Positions 17,214 to 25,904 of a stretch of 64,000 nucleotides of DNA are shown one piece after another. This DNA comes from Deltaproteobacteria bacterium. GTDB taxonomy: Bacteria; Myxococcota; Myxococcia; SLRQ01. A program made the translations under genes and the position numbers. The notes beneath the pieces were generated by a model that worked only from the letters and a program-made list of their open reading frames with translations, ran no database searches and was not told the origin of the DNA. The stretch's first letter is position 1, and each line of letters begins with the position of its first letter. Where the stretch lies: the NCBI GenBank assembly GCA_029210625.1, contig JARGFU010000007.1, positions 186,933-250,932 of the forward strand, in the 5' to 3' direction.

Positions 17214-18028
17214 GCTCGGATCGCGAGGCTTCCTTCGAAGCACGATTCGCCCAGAGCTGCATCGCCCGCCGGGAACGCATCCTGGCCCTGTTGCAGCAGG
17301 GCGGTATGCAGAAGGCCCCGGAGATGGTCGCCGAGACCATCCGGATCGAGGCGCACAGCCTCGCGGGGGAGGCCGCCCTGCTCCGGCTGGAGACCGTCCA
17401 CGACGCCGCCGCCCTGCTCGAGAACCTCTTCGAGCGGGACGAGGTCCGGGCGGGGGGCGAGGCCCTGATGCAGGCCGTGGGCTGGTTCGAGCAGCTCACC
17501 GAGCTCGCGGGTCGGGGACCCCAGGGGGGCGAGATCGCCCGCCGGGCCCTCCAGACCCTGGCCAAGGAGATCGGCGAGGCCGCCAGCGCCGACAACTGGT
17601 GGCTCGCCCCTCCGGGGGGCGAGGACGAGGCGCCCGAGCCCGGCGGTGAGGCCCGGCCCCGGGTCCTGATCCTCGACGACTCCGAGATCTCGAGGGAGGC
17701 CATGGCGGGCATCCTCGAGGAGAGGAACTACCCGGTGGAGACCGCGGGGGATCTGCTGGAGTTCGAGGAGCTGCTGGCCTCCTTCAGGCCGGAGGTGGTG
17801 CTCTCGGACCTGAACATGCCGGACATCCAGGGGGACGAGATCTGCCGGACGCTCAAGCAGCGCTTCGAGACCGAGGGGGTGCCCATCATCTTGATCTCCA
17901 GCCTCCCCGATGAGGAGCTGGCGGTGCGGGCCCAGGCCGCGGGGGCCGACGGCTTCGTCTCCAAGCACCACGGGCCCGACAGTCTCCTCGATCTCCTCGA
18001 CGAGCTCCTCTCGCAGATCATCTTCTAA
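17210..18028 (+). CDS. Hpt-REC phosphorelay protein
   Basis: The product is 272 residues. Residues 1-130 are helical, with His49 in RIEAHSLAGEAALLRLE, matching a histidine phosphotransfer domain. Residues 148-272 are a complete receiver with LILDDSE and Asp200 in VLSDLNMP. The Lys of FVSKHHG is at the switch position. The two domains are joined by an acidic Gly/Pro-rich linker. It starts inside the stop of the preceding CheY-like gene. A protein with both a phosphotransfer His and a receiver can act as an intermediate or phosphate sink in a branched relay. That fits an operon whose kinase also has a receiver. Confidence 0.78.
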   Translation: MSSDREASFEARFAQSCIARRERILALLQQGGMQKAPEMVAETIRIEAHSLAGEAALLRLETVHDAAALLENLFERDEVRAGGEALMQAVGWFEQLTELAGRGPQGGEIARRALQTLAKEIGEAASADNWWLAPPGGEDEAPEPGGEARPRVLILDDSEISREAMAGILEERNYPVETAGDLLEFEELLASFRPEVVLSDLNMPDIQGDEICRTLKQRFETEGVPIILISSLPDEELAVRAQAAGADGFVSKHHGPDSLLDLLDELLSQIIF

Positions 18029-18053
18029 CTAAGACCTTCTCCCAGACGGTGGC

Positions 18054-18593
18054 ATGGTGGGCGACGGACCACGCAGCAAGGACGATCGGCTCTTCGATGC
18101 CGCCGAGGCGCAGCGAGAGGCCCGCGGCTCGCTCGAGGAGGCCGTCGCCGGTGCTCAGCGCGAGGCGCTGCTCGCCTTCGAGCTCGGCCCCCACACCGTG
18201 GCGGTGAAGGCCGAGCACATCCACGAGGTCACCGACCCCATCGCCCCCGTGCCCCTCCCCCAGGCGCCGGCCCACGTGAAGGGGCTGGTGCTGGTCGGCG
18301 AGCGCATCCTGCCGCAGGTCGACCTCCTCCACTTCCTGCGGCTCGAGGAGGTCGAGCGGGACAAGGACGCCTTCGGCCGGATGCTGGTGGTCGAGGCGGG
18401 CACCGACCGGGTGGCCCTGCTCTGCGGGCGGGTGCGCGGGCTGACCGAGCGCCACGGCCGCACCATCCTCGAGCCCTCGGTCCTCAACGGCACGGTGCTC
18501 GGGCCCTACCTGGCCGGAGAGATCCACGACGCCCACCAGGTCATCGGGGTCATCGACCTCGGCGCCCTCCTCGCGGCGGCGGCGGTGCGGTGA
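18054..18593 (+). CDS. cheW: CheW-family coupling protein
   Basis: A 179-residue protein. After a charged N-terminal extension of about 38 residues comes a CheW domain: LLAFELGPHTVAVKAEHIHE, then a GLVLVGERILPQVDLLHFL segment matching the family's GxxxxRGxxxPVxDL core, and an Asp-rich VALLCGRVRGLTE second half. CheW proteins bridge receptors and CheA. This one probably couples the receptor encoded at 19012 to the CheA-REC at 20084. Its TGA overlaps the next ATG (TGATG). Confidence 0.85.
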   Translation: MVGDGPRSKDDRLFDAAEAQREARGSLEEAVAGAQREALLAFELGPHTVAVKAEHIHEVTDPIAPVPLPQAPAHVKGLVLVGERILPQVDLLHFLRLEEVERDKDAFGRMLVVEAGTDRVALLCGRVRGLTERHGRTILEPSVLNGTVLGPYLAGEIHDAHQVIGVIDLGALLAAAAVR

Positions 18594-19012
18594 TGGCGCG
18601 CTACGCCGGCCAGATGGAGATCGCCCTGACCCGCGCCGGCCACGTCGCGGTGGCGGTGCCGGCCGACCGGGTCGCCGGGGTGCGGCGCGGCGAGGGCGAC
18701 GACGACGAGGTCCCCCGCCTGAGCCTGGCCTCCTGCCTGGGCCTGGCCGCCCCGGGGGCGCGGCCGGCGAGCCGCTTCTTGCAGGTGATGACCGAGGGGG
18801 GGGCTTACGAGCTGGGGGTGGACGGCAAGGTGGAGATCCGGCGGGTGGAGCTCGCCTCGCTCCACCGCCTGCCCGAGCTGGTGAGCGACCTGGGCCCCAG
18901 GATCGGGATCTCGGGTCTACTGGAGCTCGACGACGGGCTCGTTTTCTTCATCGATCTCGATGTGATGACCCGCTGGGCGCTGCGAGATCGAGAGGTTCGA
19001 GGAGAGAGCTGA
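18593..19012 (+). CDS. CheW-like small protein
   Basis: The 139-residue product has the outline of a second, divergent CheW-like domain: MEIALTRAGHVAVAVPADRVAGV at the start, a regulated-looking middle part, and FFIDLDVMTRW near the end. The similarity is weak and rests partly on position. I place the start at the ATG that overlaps the previous stop; a GTG one codon earlier is possible. It ends in TGATG, overlapping the receptor start. It may be an accessory coupling or scaffolding protein of the array. Confidence 0.6.
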   Translation: MARYAGQMEIALTRAGHVAVAVPADRVAGVRRGEGDDDEVPRLSLASCLGLAAPGARPASRFLQVMTEGGAYELGVDGKVEIRRVELASLHRLPELVSDLGPRIGISGLLELDDGLVFFIDLDVMTRWALRDREVRGES

Positions 19013-20097
19013 TGCAGATGAGGATCAGGACGAAGCTGGTCGCACTCGCCGGGGGGGTCTCGCTGGCCACCGTGGTCGTGCAGTCGATCGTCGCGGGCAC
19101 GCAGGCGGGTGGGAGCACGGCCGTCCTGCTGATCGTGAGCGCGGTGATGATCGGGCTGTCGTTGCTCGCCGGATTCCTGATGGGGCAGAACCTCTCGAGC
19201 CGGGTGGTCGAGCTGGCGGACACCACTCAGGCCATGGCCGAGGGTGACCTCTCCCGGGAGAAGATGGACGTCGGCGGCCAGGACGAGGTCGGCCGGCTGG
19301 CCCGCTCCCTCGAGGCGCTGGTCGCGACGCAGCGGAGCCTGGTCAGCCAGATCACCGAAACCGCCGTGCAGCTCAACAGCACCGCGGGAGAGTTCATGGC
19401 GACCGCCCAGCAGTATGACCGCGGCGCCACCGAGCAGGCCAGCGCGGTCGAGGAGACCCGCCGGACCCTCGACGCCCTGATCCACTCCGGGCACACCATC
19501 GCCGATTCGGCCCAGGACGTGCTCCAGAACGCCGAGCGCACCCAGCAGAACAGCGTCGTGATGGCGGAGCACATCTCGACCCTCTCGGAGCAGGTCCAGC
19601 GGATCACCGAGATCCTCGAGGTCATCAAGGCCATCGCCAACAAGTCCGAGCTCCTCGCCCTGAACGCCGCCCTGGAGGGCACCAAGGCCGGCGAGGCCGG
19701 CCGGGGCTTCTCCCTCGTGGCCGGCGAGATGCAGCGGCTGGCCGAGAACGTCATGGAGGCCGTCCGGGACATCCGCGAGCTCACCGGGCAGATCCGGGAG
19801 TCGACCCAGGCCTCGGTGCTGGCCACCGAGGAGAGCACCAAGCTCTCCGGCGGGACGACCCGCTCCTCCCGCCAGATCGCGATGATCATCCAGCAGCAGC
19901 AGTCGGGGACCGAGCAGGTCGCCGCGGCCATGGACGACGTGAGCAAGATCGCCACCCAGTCCGCGGGCTCCGCGCGGGAGATCGTCTCCTCGACCACCGA
20001 CATCCTGCAGCTCTGTGAGCGGCTCCAGTCCCTGGTAGGCAGCTTCCAGTTCGAGGCGGCCGACCCGGAGGTGGGTTCTTCGAGTGGCCACGCGTAG
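19012..20097 (+). CDS. methyl-accepting chemotaxis protein without a sensor domain
   Basis: This 361-residue receptor has two transmembrane segments at about 9-29 and 34-58 separated by only a few residues, so there is no periplasmic ligand-binding domain. A HAMP-like region follows (about 58-112, with GDLSREKMDVGGQDEVGRLA). The signalling domain has the hairpin tip SELLALNAALEGTKAGEAGRG, where the usual EAARAGE is replaced by EGTKAGE. Candidate methylation helices rich in Glu/Gln and Ala flank the tip. The signal must come from the membrane, the cytoplasm or a partner protein. It sits directly before and overlaps the CheA gene by 14 bases. Confidence 0.9.
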   Translation: MQMRIRTKLVALAGGVSLATVVVQSIVAGTQAGGSTAVLLIVSAVMIGLSLLAGFLMGQNLSSRVVELADTTQAMAEGDLSREKMDVGGQDEVGRLARSLEALVATQRSLVSQITETAVQLNSTAGEFMATAQQYDRGATEQASAVEETRRTLDALIHSGHTIADSAQDVLQNAERTQQNSVVMAEHISTLSEQVQRITEILEVIKAIANKSELLALNAALEGTKAGEAGRGFSLVAGEMQRLAENVMEAVRDIRELTGQIRESTQASVLATEESTKLSGGTTRSSRQIAMIIQQQQSGTEQVAAAMDDVSKIATQSAGSAREIVSSTTDILQLCERLQSLVGSFQFEAADPEVGSSSGHA

Positions 20098-22345
20098 CGA
20101 TCGCCGAAAGCGACTGCTCGCGAAGTTCGCGACGGTCGCCCGGGAGCGCCTCACCCGGATGGGTGAGCTCCTGGCGCACCTCCTCGAGGAGGGGGGGGAC
20201 GAGGAGGCCGTGACCACCCTCATGCGGGAGATCCACACCCTCAAGGGGGAGTCCCGCCTGATGGGCTTCGGGCGCGTCAACGAGCTCTCCCATCGCACCG
20301 AGGACCTCCTGGCCTGGGCGCGGGACAAGGCCTTCCAGATCGACGCGGACGCCTCCGAGCTGATCACCTTCGGCTTCGATCTGATGCGCAAGCGCGTGGA
20401 CGATCCCGACGCCTCCGAGGACGACCACACCGACGAGGAGAAGGGCTACCTCGCCTCCCTCGCCGCCTGCCTCGGCGAGGGCGAGGCGGCCGAGGGCGGG
20501 CCGCCGGAGGAGACGCCGGCCGCGGAGTCCGCGCCGCCGCCGAAGCCCGAGCCGGCGGCGCCGGCCCCGGCACCCGAGCCGGCGATGGTGAAGTTCAGCG
20601 AGCCCGCCGACGACGACGAGGACAGCGAGCCGGAGTCCTCCGACGAGGACAGCGAGCCGGAGTCCTCCGACGAGCCCACCGGCCGCCGGACCCAGGCCGT
20701 CCTCGGCCGCAAGCGCACCCGGGACTTCGTCCGGATCAGCAACGAGGAGGTGGCGGCCCTGACCGAGCTCTCGGCCGACCTCCTCTCGCGGCAGGCCAAC
20801 ATCCACGCGACCATCGAGCAGCTCCTGGCCCGGGATCGCACCGCGCTGGATCGCGAGACCGCGTCCCTGATCCGCGCGCTCGCCGACGCCAGCGCCGAGA
20901 TCGGCGCCCGGATCGACGCCCTCCAGGGGAGAGTGAGGCACCTGCGCCTCCACGAGGTGCAGGACCTCTTCGAGCGCTACCCGCCGGCCATCCGTGAGCT
21001 CGGCCGCGAGCAGGGCAAGCGGGTGAAGGTGGTGGTCGAGCCGACGACGGTCGCCGTGGACCGCCGCGTCCTCGAGACCCTCGACGAGGCGATGCTCCAC
21101 CTCGTCCGCAACAGCGTCGATCACGGCCTGGAGTCGGCCGAAGATCGCAAGCGGACCGGCAAGAAGGAGTTCGGCACCGTCACCCTCTCGGCCCGCCCCC
21201 TCGGCGCGCGGGTGGAGGTGACGATCCAGGACGACGGCCGGGGGGTCGACGTCGATCGGGTCCGCGCCGCCGCCATCGAGCGGGGCAAGGTGGGGGCCGC
21301 CGAGGCCGCCGAGCTGGGTGAGGAGTCGATCCTGCAGCTCGTCTTCGAGCCGGGGCTCTCCACCCGCGAGACCATCACCGACATCTCCGGCCGCGGCGTG
21401 GGCCTCGACGTCGTCAAGCGCCACGTCGCCAGCCTGGGGGGCACGGTCCACCTCTCCACCCGCCCCGGCCAGGGTACGACCTTCACCATGACCCTGCCGG
21501 TCTCCGCCTCGCTCGCCGAGGTGCTGATCGTGCGCGCCGGGCGCTCGCTCTACGCCGTGCCCTCGACCCAGGTCGAGCGCCTGATCCGGGTGGAGCGCCC
21601 CGAGATCCGGCAGCTGGGTGAGCGGAGCATCCTCGAGATAGACGGCGAGCCCCTGCCCCTGGTCTCGCTCCGCGAGCTGATGGTCGGCACCCGGGTGGGC
21701 GAGCCGGAGGTCTGGCCCCTCTCGGTGGCCGTCCTCGCCCGGGCCGGCAAGCGCCTCTCGGTGTGGGTCGACCAGTTCCTCGGCGAGCACCGACTGGTGC
21801 AGCACACCCTGGGAGACTTCCTCAAGGGGATCCGGCGGGTGAGCGGGACGGTCGTGGCGGGCGAGCAGGATCTGGCGCTGGTGGTGAACGTCCCCGAGGT
21901 GCTCGAGCACTGGGGCGAGGGGCAGACCACGATGGTCACCCAGGAGGCCGCCATCGTGGACACCGGCCGCCCGACGCGGATCCTCATCGTGGAGGACTCC
22001 GAGCTGACCCGCGACATGCTGGTCGGCCTCGCCGAGCGGATCGGCCTCGAGACCCTCGAGGCGGTGAACGGCAAGGACGCCCTGAGCCGCGTCGAGAAGG
22101 AGCCCGATCTGATCCTCACCGACCTCGACATGCCGGTGATGGACGGCTTCGCCTTCCTCGAGGCCTTCCGGGCGCGACCCGACGGCAAGGAGACGCCGGT
22201 GATCGTCCTCTCCACGCGGGGCTCGGACGAGGACAAGCGGCGGGCCATGGCCGCGGGGGCGAACGCTTACGTGATCAAGGCGGAGTTCTCGGAGGCGACC
22301 TTCCGGGACCTCCTCTCCCACTTCGTCGCGTTACCTCAGAAGTGA
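20084..22345 (+). CDS. cheA: hybrid CheA histidine kinase with C-terminal receiver
   Basis: A 753-residue hybrid kinase. Hpt domain, about 1-110, with His51 in REIHTLKGESRLMGFG. An acidic Pro/Ala/Glu linker, about 125-215, contains a duplicated DEDSEPESS unit. No clear CheY-binding P2 domain is visible. Dimerisation and ATPase domains follow (LVRNSVDHGLE, DDGRGVD, ISGRGVGLDVVK, GQGTTFTMTLP). A CheW-like domain then begins at about EVLIVRAGRSLYAVP, followed by a complete receiver (LIVEDSE, ILTDLDMPVMDG). The domain order is that of FrzE-like CheA-REC kinases. The GTG start at 20084 is needed to include the Hpt domain; the next ATG would truncate it. The fused receiver may tune or compete with phosphotransfer to the free CheY-like protein. 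Confidence 0.93.
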   Translation: MATRSDRRKRLLAKFATVARERLTRMGELLAHLLEEGGDEEAVTTLMREIHTLKGESRLMGFGRVNELSHRTEDLLAWARDKAFQIDADASELITFGFDLMRKRVDDPDASEDDHTDEEKGYLASLAACLGEGEAAEGGPPEETPAAESAPPPKPEPAAPAPAPEPAMVKFSEPADDDEDSEPESSDEDSEPESSDEPTGRRTQAVLGRKRTRDFVRISNEEVAALTELSADLLSRQANIHATIEQLLARDRTALDRETASLIRALADASAEIGARIDALQGRVRHLRLHEVQDLFERYPPAIRELGREQGKRVKVVVEPTTVAVDRRVLETLDEAMLHLVRNSVDHGLESAEDRKRTGKKEFGTVTLSARPLGARVEVTIQDDGRGVDVDRVRAAAIERGKVGAAEAAELGEESILQLVFEPGLSTRETITDISGRGVGLDVVKRHVASLGGTVHLSTRPGQGTTFTMTLPVSASLAEVLIVRAGRSLYAVPSTQVERLIRVERPEIRQLGERSILEIDGEPLPLVSLRELMVGTRVGEPEVWPLSVAVLARAGKRLSVWVDQFLGEHRLVQHTLGDFLKGIRRVSGTVVAGEQDLALVVNVPEVLEHWGEGQTTMVTQEAAIVDTGRPTRILIVEDSELTRDMLVGLAERIGLETLEAVNGKDALSRVEKEPDLILTDLDMPVMDGFAFLEAFRARPDGKETPVIVLSTRGSDEDKRRAMAAGANAYVIKAEFSEATFRDLLSHFVALPQK
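20615..20668 (+). repeat. 27-base exact tandem duplication in the CheA linker
   Basis: Bases 20615-20641 are repeated without change at 20642-20668, each encoding DEDSEPESS. It lies in the disordered linker between the Hpt and kinase domains, so it changes linker length in frame. Confidence 0.9.
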
Positions 22346-22352
22346 GCGCACC

Positions 22353-23429
22353 ATGAGCAAGGTCGTCAGAATTCTGGTGGTGGACGACTCTCCTCTCTTC
22401 GTCGAGGCCCTCACGATGGTCCTCGAGGAGGATCCGGAGCTGACGGTCGTCGGCTTCGCGGGCGACGGGGTCGCCGCCCTCCGGATGGTGGAGAAGCTCG
22501 AGCCCGATCTGATCACCATGGACATCCAGATGCCGCAGATGGATGGCCTGACGGCGGTCGAGAAGATCATGTCGAGCCGGCCCACGCCGATCCTCATGCT
22601 CACCGGGGATCCGGCCCGGACCGGAAAGAAGTGGCACTTCGACGCCCTCAAGCGCGGCGCGCTCGATCTGCAGGTGAAGCCCCGGCTCATCACGGAGATC
22701 GGGGCCGACCAGGCGACGGTGGAGGCGGAGGCCGAGGCGCTGCGAGCCCACATCAAGCTGCTGGCCTCGGTGCCCGTCGTCTATCGCCGGCAGCGCACCG
22801 GGACCATCACCGGCACCCACCGCGCGCGCTCGGCGCAGCCGAGCAGCACGCCTCGGCTCGGCGCCGTGGGGATCGTCTCCTCGACCGGCGGGCCGCCCGT
22901 GCTGGCGGAGATCCTCGAGGGCCTCCCGGCGGACTTCCCTCTGCCGATCCTGGTGGTGCAGCACCTCGCGGCGGGCTTCGCGCCGCACCTGGTGGACTGG
23001 CTGCGCAGCGCCACCCAGCTGAAGGTCGAGATGGCCGCGGAGGGCGCGCACCCCGAGCCGGGCAAGGTCTACGTGGCGCCCTCGGGCCGGCACCTCGTGC
23101 TGGACGGACGGGGCAACCTCCACCTGGACGGCAACACACCGCCCTTCCACGGCCACCGCCCCGCGGGGACGATCCTCCTCGAGAGCATGGCCCGGCAGTG
23201 CGGCGCCGCTGCCGTGGGGCTGGTGCTCACCGGGATGGGGGTCGATGGCGCCCGCGGCCTGGCGGCCATCGGAGAGCGAGGGGGGGCGACGCTGGCGCAG
23301 GACGAGCAGAGCAGCGCGGTCTACGGGATGCCCCGGGCCGCCGCGGAGGAGGGCAAGGCCTCCCTGATCGTCCCCCGGCACGAGCTCGCCCGAACCCTCC
23401 TCGAGGTCTCCCGGCGGCGCGTTGGCTGA
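22353..23429 (+). CDS. cheB: CheB protein-glutamate methylesterase
   Basis: The 358-residue product is a canonical CheB. The N-terminal receiver has VVDDSP and Asp57 in LITMDIQMPQMDG. The C-terminal methylesterase has the catalytic triad Ser176/177 in SSTGGP, His204 in VQHLAAGF and Asp298 in GMGVDGARG. It demethylates (or deamidates) receptor glutamates when its receiver is phosphorylated, resetting the receptor. It begins 7 bases after the CheA stop. Length is usual for the family. Confidence 0.95.
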   Translation: MSKVVRILVVDDSPLFVEALTMVLEEDPELTVVGFAGDGVAALRMVEKLEPDLITMDIQMPQMDGLTAVEKIMSSRPTPILMLTGDPARTGKKWHFDALKRGALDLQVKPRLITEIGADQATVEAEAEALRAHIKLLASVPVVYRRQRTGTITGTHRARSAQPSSTPRLGAVGIVSSTGGPPVLAEILEGLPADFPLPILVVQHLAAGFAPHLVDWLRSATQLKVEMAAEGAHPEPGKVYVAPSGRHLVLDGRGNLHLDGNTPPFHGHRPAGTILLESMARQCGAAAVGLVLTGMGVDGARGLAAIGERGGATLAQDEQSSAVYGMPRAAAEEGKASLIVPRHELARTLLEVSRRRVG

Positions 23430-24897
23430 TTCGGGCGCCAGTGGGGCCGTCGAGCCCCGGTGGATCGGCGAGCTGCTGGAGGTCGTCGAGCAGCGGGTCG
23501 GTCTGGATCTGGACATCGCCCAGCAGCGCGAGCGGCTCGTCCCCTGGGTGGAGAGCCGGGTGCGGACCCTGGGCCTGCCCTCGGCCGAGGCCTACGCGGC
23601 CCGCCTCTCCCTCGAGGCCGGGCTGGGCGCCGAGTGGGACACCTGCATCCGCGCCCTGACCAACGGCCAGACCTTCTTCTTCCGCGACCCCGAGCACTTC
23701 GAGCTGGTCGCCCGGCTGCTCCAGGGACTGGCGAAGATCCGCAAGGGGCCGCTGCAGATCTGGTGCGCGGCCACCTCCTCGGGGGAGGAGCCCTACACCC
23801 TGGCGATGCTCGGTCAGGAGCTGGAGCTCGACGTCGAGATCCGCGCGACGGACCTGAACCCCTCCTTCCTCGCCCGCGCCCGGCTGGGGCAGTACAGCCC
23901 CTGGGCGATGCGGAACGTCGACGAGGCCCGCCGCCGCCGCTTCTTCAAGCAGCGCGGGGAGACCTTCGCCGTGCGCGACTCCCTGCGCCAGCGCATCATC
24001 TTCGAGCAGTACAACCTCATGGACGTCGTCCCGCCGCGGCCGGCCCGGGGCGGCCGCTGGGACATGGTGCTCTGCCGGAACGTCTTCCTCTACTTCCGGC
24101 CCGAGCGGGTCCAGGAGATCGTCTGGCGGGTCTCCCGCAGCCTCTCCCCGGACGGCGCCCTCATCCTGGGGTCCTCGGAGTCCCTGGTGGGCCTCAACGT
24201 GCCGGTCGAGCTCCAGCGCGACGGCACGCGGACCTTCTACCGGCCCGCGATGGCGGGCGGACCGGCCCCGGGCATCGCCGCCCTGCGCCGCAACGAGCAC
24301 CGCTGGCATCCCCCGCTGGGGAAGGACCACCGCCCGGTGGTGAGGCGTCCGAAGCCGCCCGCGGTGAAGGCGCCCGAGCCGCCGCCGCCCCCGCCACCCC
24401 CGCCACCCCCTCCCGCCCGCGAGGCCGAGTCGCCCCTGGAGCGCCTGATGGCCGCGGTGCGGGAGGACGATCTCGACAAGGCGCGCCGGGCGCTCGGCAA
24501 GATCGGTGACGAGCCCGGGGCGGTCCTGCCGGGCCTGCTGCGGGGGCACGTCGAGCTGCGGGCGGGAGACTTCGACCGGGCCCTCCAGGCCTACGGCGAG
24601 GCCGAGGAGATCGATCCCTTCCACCCCGAGGTCCACCTCTTCAAGGGCCTGGCCATGCGCAAGGCCCAGCGCTGGAGCGAGGCCGAGGAGGCGCTGCGCC
24701 ACGCCCTCTTCCTCGCGCCCCACATGGCACCGGCCGCGGCGCTCCTGGTGGGCACCTACCGTCGCCTGGGGAGGGAGAAGGAGGCCGAGCGGGAGGCCGC
24801 GCGCCTCGACCGCCTCGTCGCCTCGGGGGCGAGCACCTTCGCCTTCCTGACCCCCGAGGTCTTCCTCGGGTGGTTCAACCTCGTGGCGGCCCGCTAG
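23422..24897 (+). CDS. cheR: CheR receptor methyltransferase with C-terminal TPR region
   Basis: This 491-residue protein has a CheR domain (about 12-280) with TNGQTFFFRDPEHFE, the SAM-binding AATSSGEEPYTLAM, ATDLN and LCRNVFLYF motifs. A linker with twelve consecutive prolines (about 316-327) and a TPR-like helical region (about 340-470, with repeats such as GHVELRAGDFDRALQAYGEA) follow. It methylates receptor glutamates; the TPRs may tether it to partners. The start is a TTG at 23422 overlapping the CheB stop by 8 bases; no in-frame ATG or GTG precedes the conserved N-terminal helix. Its last four bases overlap the convergent orn gene. Confidence 0.92.
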   Translation: MADSGASGAVEPRWIGELLEVVEQRVGLDLDIAQQRERLVPWVESRVRTLGLPSAEAYAARLSLEAGLGAEWDTCIRALTNGQTFFFRDPEHFELVARLLQGLAKIRKGPLQIWCAATSSGEEPYTLAMLGQELELDVEIRATDLNPSFLARARLGQYSPWAMRNVDEARRRRFFKQRGETFAVRDSLRQRIIFEQYNLMDVVPPRPARGGRWDMVLCRNVFLYFRPERVQEIVWRVSRSLSPDGALILGSSESLVGLNVPVELQRDGTRTFYRPAMAGGPAPGIAALRRNEHRWHPPLGKDHRPVVRRPKPPAVKAPEPPPPPPPPPPPPAREAESPLERLMAAVREDDLDKARRALGKIGDEPGAVLPGLLRGHVELRAGDFDRALQAYGEAEEIDPFHPEVHLFKGLAMRKAQRWSEAEEALRHALFLAPHMAPAAALLVGTYRRLGREKEAEREAARLDRLVASGASTFAFLTPEVFLGWFNLVAAR

Positions 24898-25433
24898 CGG
24901 AAGATCCGCGAGCGGTAGAAGCGCAGCTCCTCGATCGACTGCTGGATGTCGGCCAGGGCCGTGTGCTGGCCGAGCTCGGGCTTGGAGTACTCGAGGTCGT
25001 ACCAGCTGCGGGCGAGCTCCTTGATCCCCGAGACGTCGATCATCCGGTAGTGGAGGTAGCCGGAGAGCTGGGGCATGTAGGCGTCGAGGAACTTCCGGTC
25101 GGAGTGGATCGAGTTGCCGCAGAGGATGGCCTTCCGGTACTCGGCCACCGCCGTGATCCGGGCCATCGTCTCCTGCTCCGCCTCGCGCAGGCCGGTCTCC
25201 GAGGCGCGGATCTGCGGGAGCAGCCCGCTCTTCTCGTGCATCCGCCGGACGAAGGGGCTCATCTGGTCGAGCACCGCGTCGGGCTGCCAGATCGTCACCT
25301 CGTAGGGGTCGCCGAGCTGCTCGAGCTGGGAGTTGGTGATGATCATGCCGAGCTGCACGATGTGGCAGCTGGCGGGATCGAGCCCGGTCATCTCCAGGTC
25401 GATCCAGACGAGTGGGGCAGCGTGCTCGGCCAT
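24894..25433 (-). CDS. orn: oligoribonuclease
   Basis: A 179-residue DEDDh exonuclease: Exo I motif VWIDLEMTGLDP (Asp12, Glu14), Exo II around CGNSIHSDRKFLDAYMP, and Exo III HTALADIQQSIEELRFYR. Length and motifs match Orn, which degrades nano-RNAs of two to five nucleotides to monomers and removes pGpG in c-di-GMP turnover. It is the last gene of a - strand run (uup, PKD lipoproteins, arfB, orn), 33 bases after arfB, and converges with cheR. Confidence 0.95.
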   Translation of the reverse strand: MAEHAAPLVWIDLEMTGLDPASCHIVQLGMIITNSQLEQLGDPYEVTIWQPDAVLDQMSPFVRRMHEKSGLLPQIRASETGLREAEQETMARITAVAEYRKAILCGNSIHSDRKFLDAYMPQLSGYLHYRMIDVSGIKELARSWYDLEYSKPELGQHTALADIQQSIEELRFYRSRIFR

Positions 25434-25466
25434 GGGCGACAGGATAGCCTCCTTCGCCGCCGCAGG

Positions 25467-25904
25467 TCAGTCGTCGTGGGGCCGGCGGCGGGCCTGCTTG
25501 CGCTCGCTCTGGCGCTTCTTGGCCTCCAGGCGGCGCCGCTTCGAGGCCCGGGAGGGCTTCGTCTTCTTCCGGGGCTTCGGGGGCACCCGGGCCGCCCGGA
25601 TCAGCTCGACGAGGCGGTCGCGGGCCTCCTCGAGGTTCCTCCCCTGGGTGCGGTGGCGCCAGGCGCGGACCACCAGCCGGCCCTCCCGATCCAGCCGGCT
25701 CGCCGCGAGGGCGCGCAGCCGCCGCAGGACCGGCGCGGGGAGGAGCGCCTGCTCGTCGCAGGCCGGGAGGTCGAGGCGCAGCGTCACCTTAGTGGAGGTC
25801 TTGTTGACCTTCTGGCCGCCGGGGCCCGGCGCGCGGCTCGCCTCCCAGGAGAGCACCTCGGCCGGGAGGACGAGCCCCTCGTCGATCGGCAGGGGCTCGC
25901 TCAC
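25467..25904 (-). CDS. arfB: ArfB-type peptidyl-tRNA hydrolase (ribosome rescue)
   Basis: A 145-residue protein with the release-factor GGQ motif in APGPGGQKVNKTSTKV and a highly basic C-terminal tail (about the last 30 residues are mostly Lys/Arg), the two hallmarks of ArfB/YaeJ. ArfB enters stalled ribosomes with its basic tail in the mRNA channel and releases the nascent chain with GGQ. I start it at the GTG at 25904, which gives the conserved beginning (ISxxLxLP-like: LPIDEGLVLPAEVLSWEASR) and a GTGA overlap with the upstream lipoprotein stop; the longer frame is antisense-like and lacks homology. Confidence 0.92.
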   Translation of the reverse strand: MSEPLPIDEGLVLPAEVLSWEASRAPGPGGQKVNKTSTKVTLRLDLPACDEQALLPAPVLRRLRALAASRLDREGRLVVRAWRHRTQGRNLEEARDRLVELIRAARVPPKPRKKTKPSRASKRRRLEAKKRQSERKQARRRPHDD

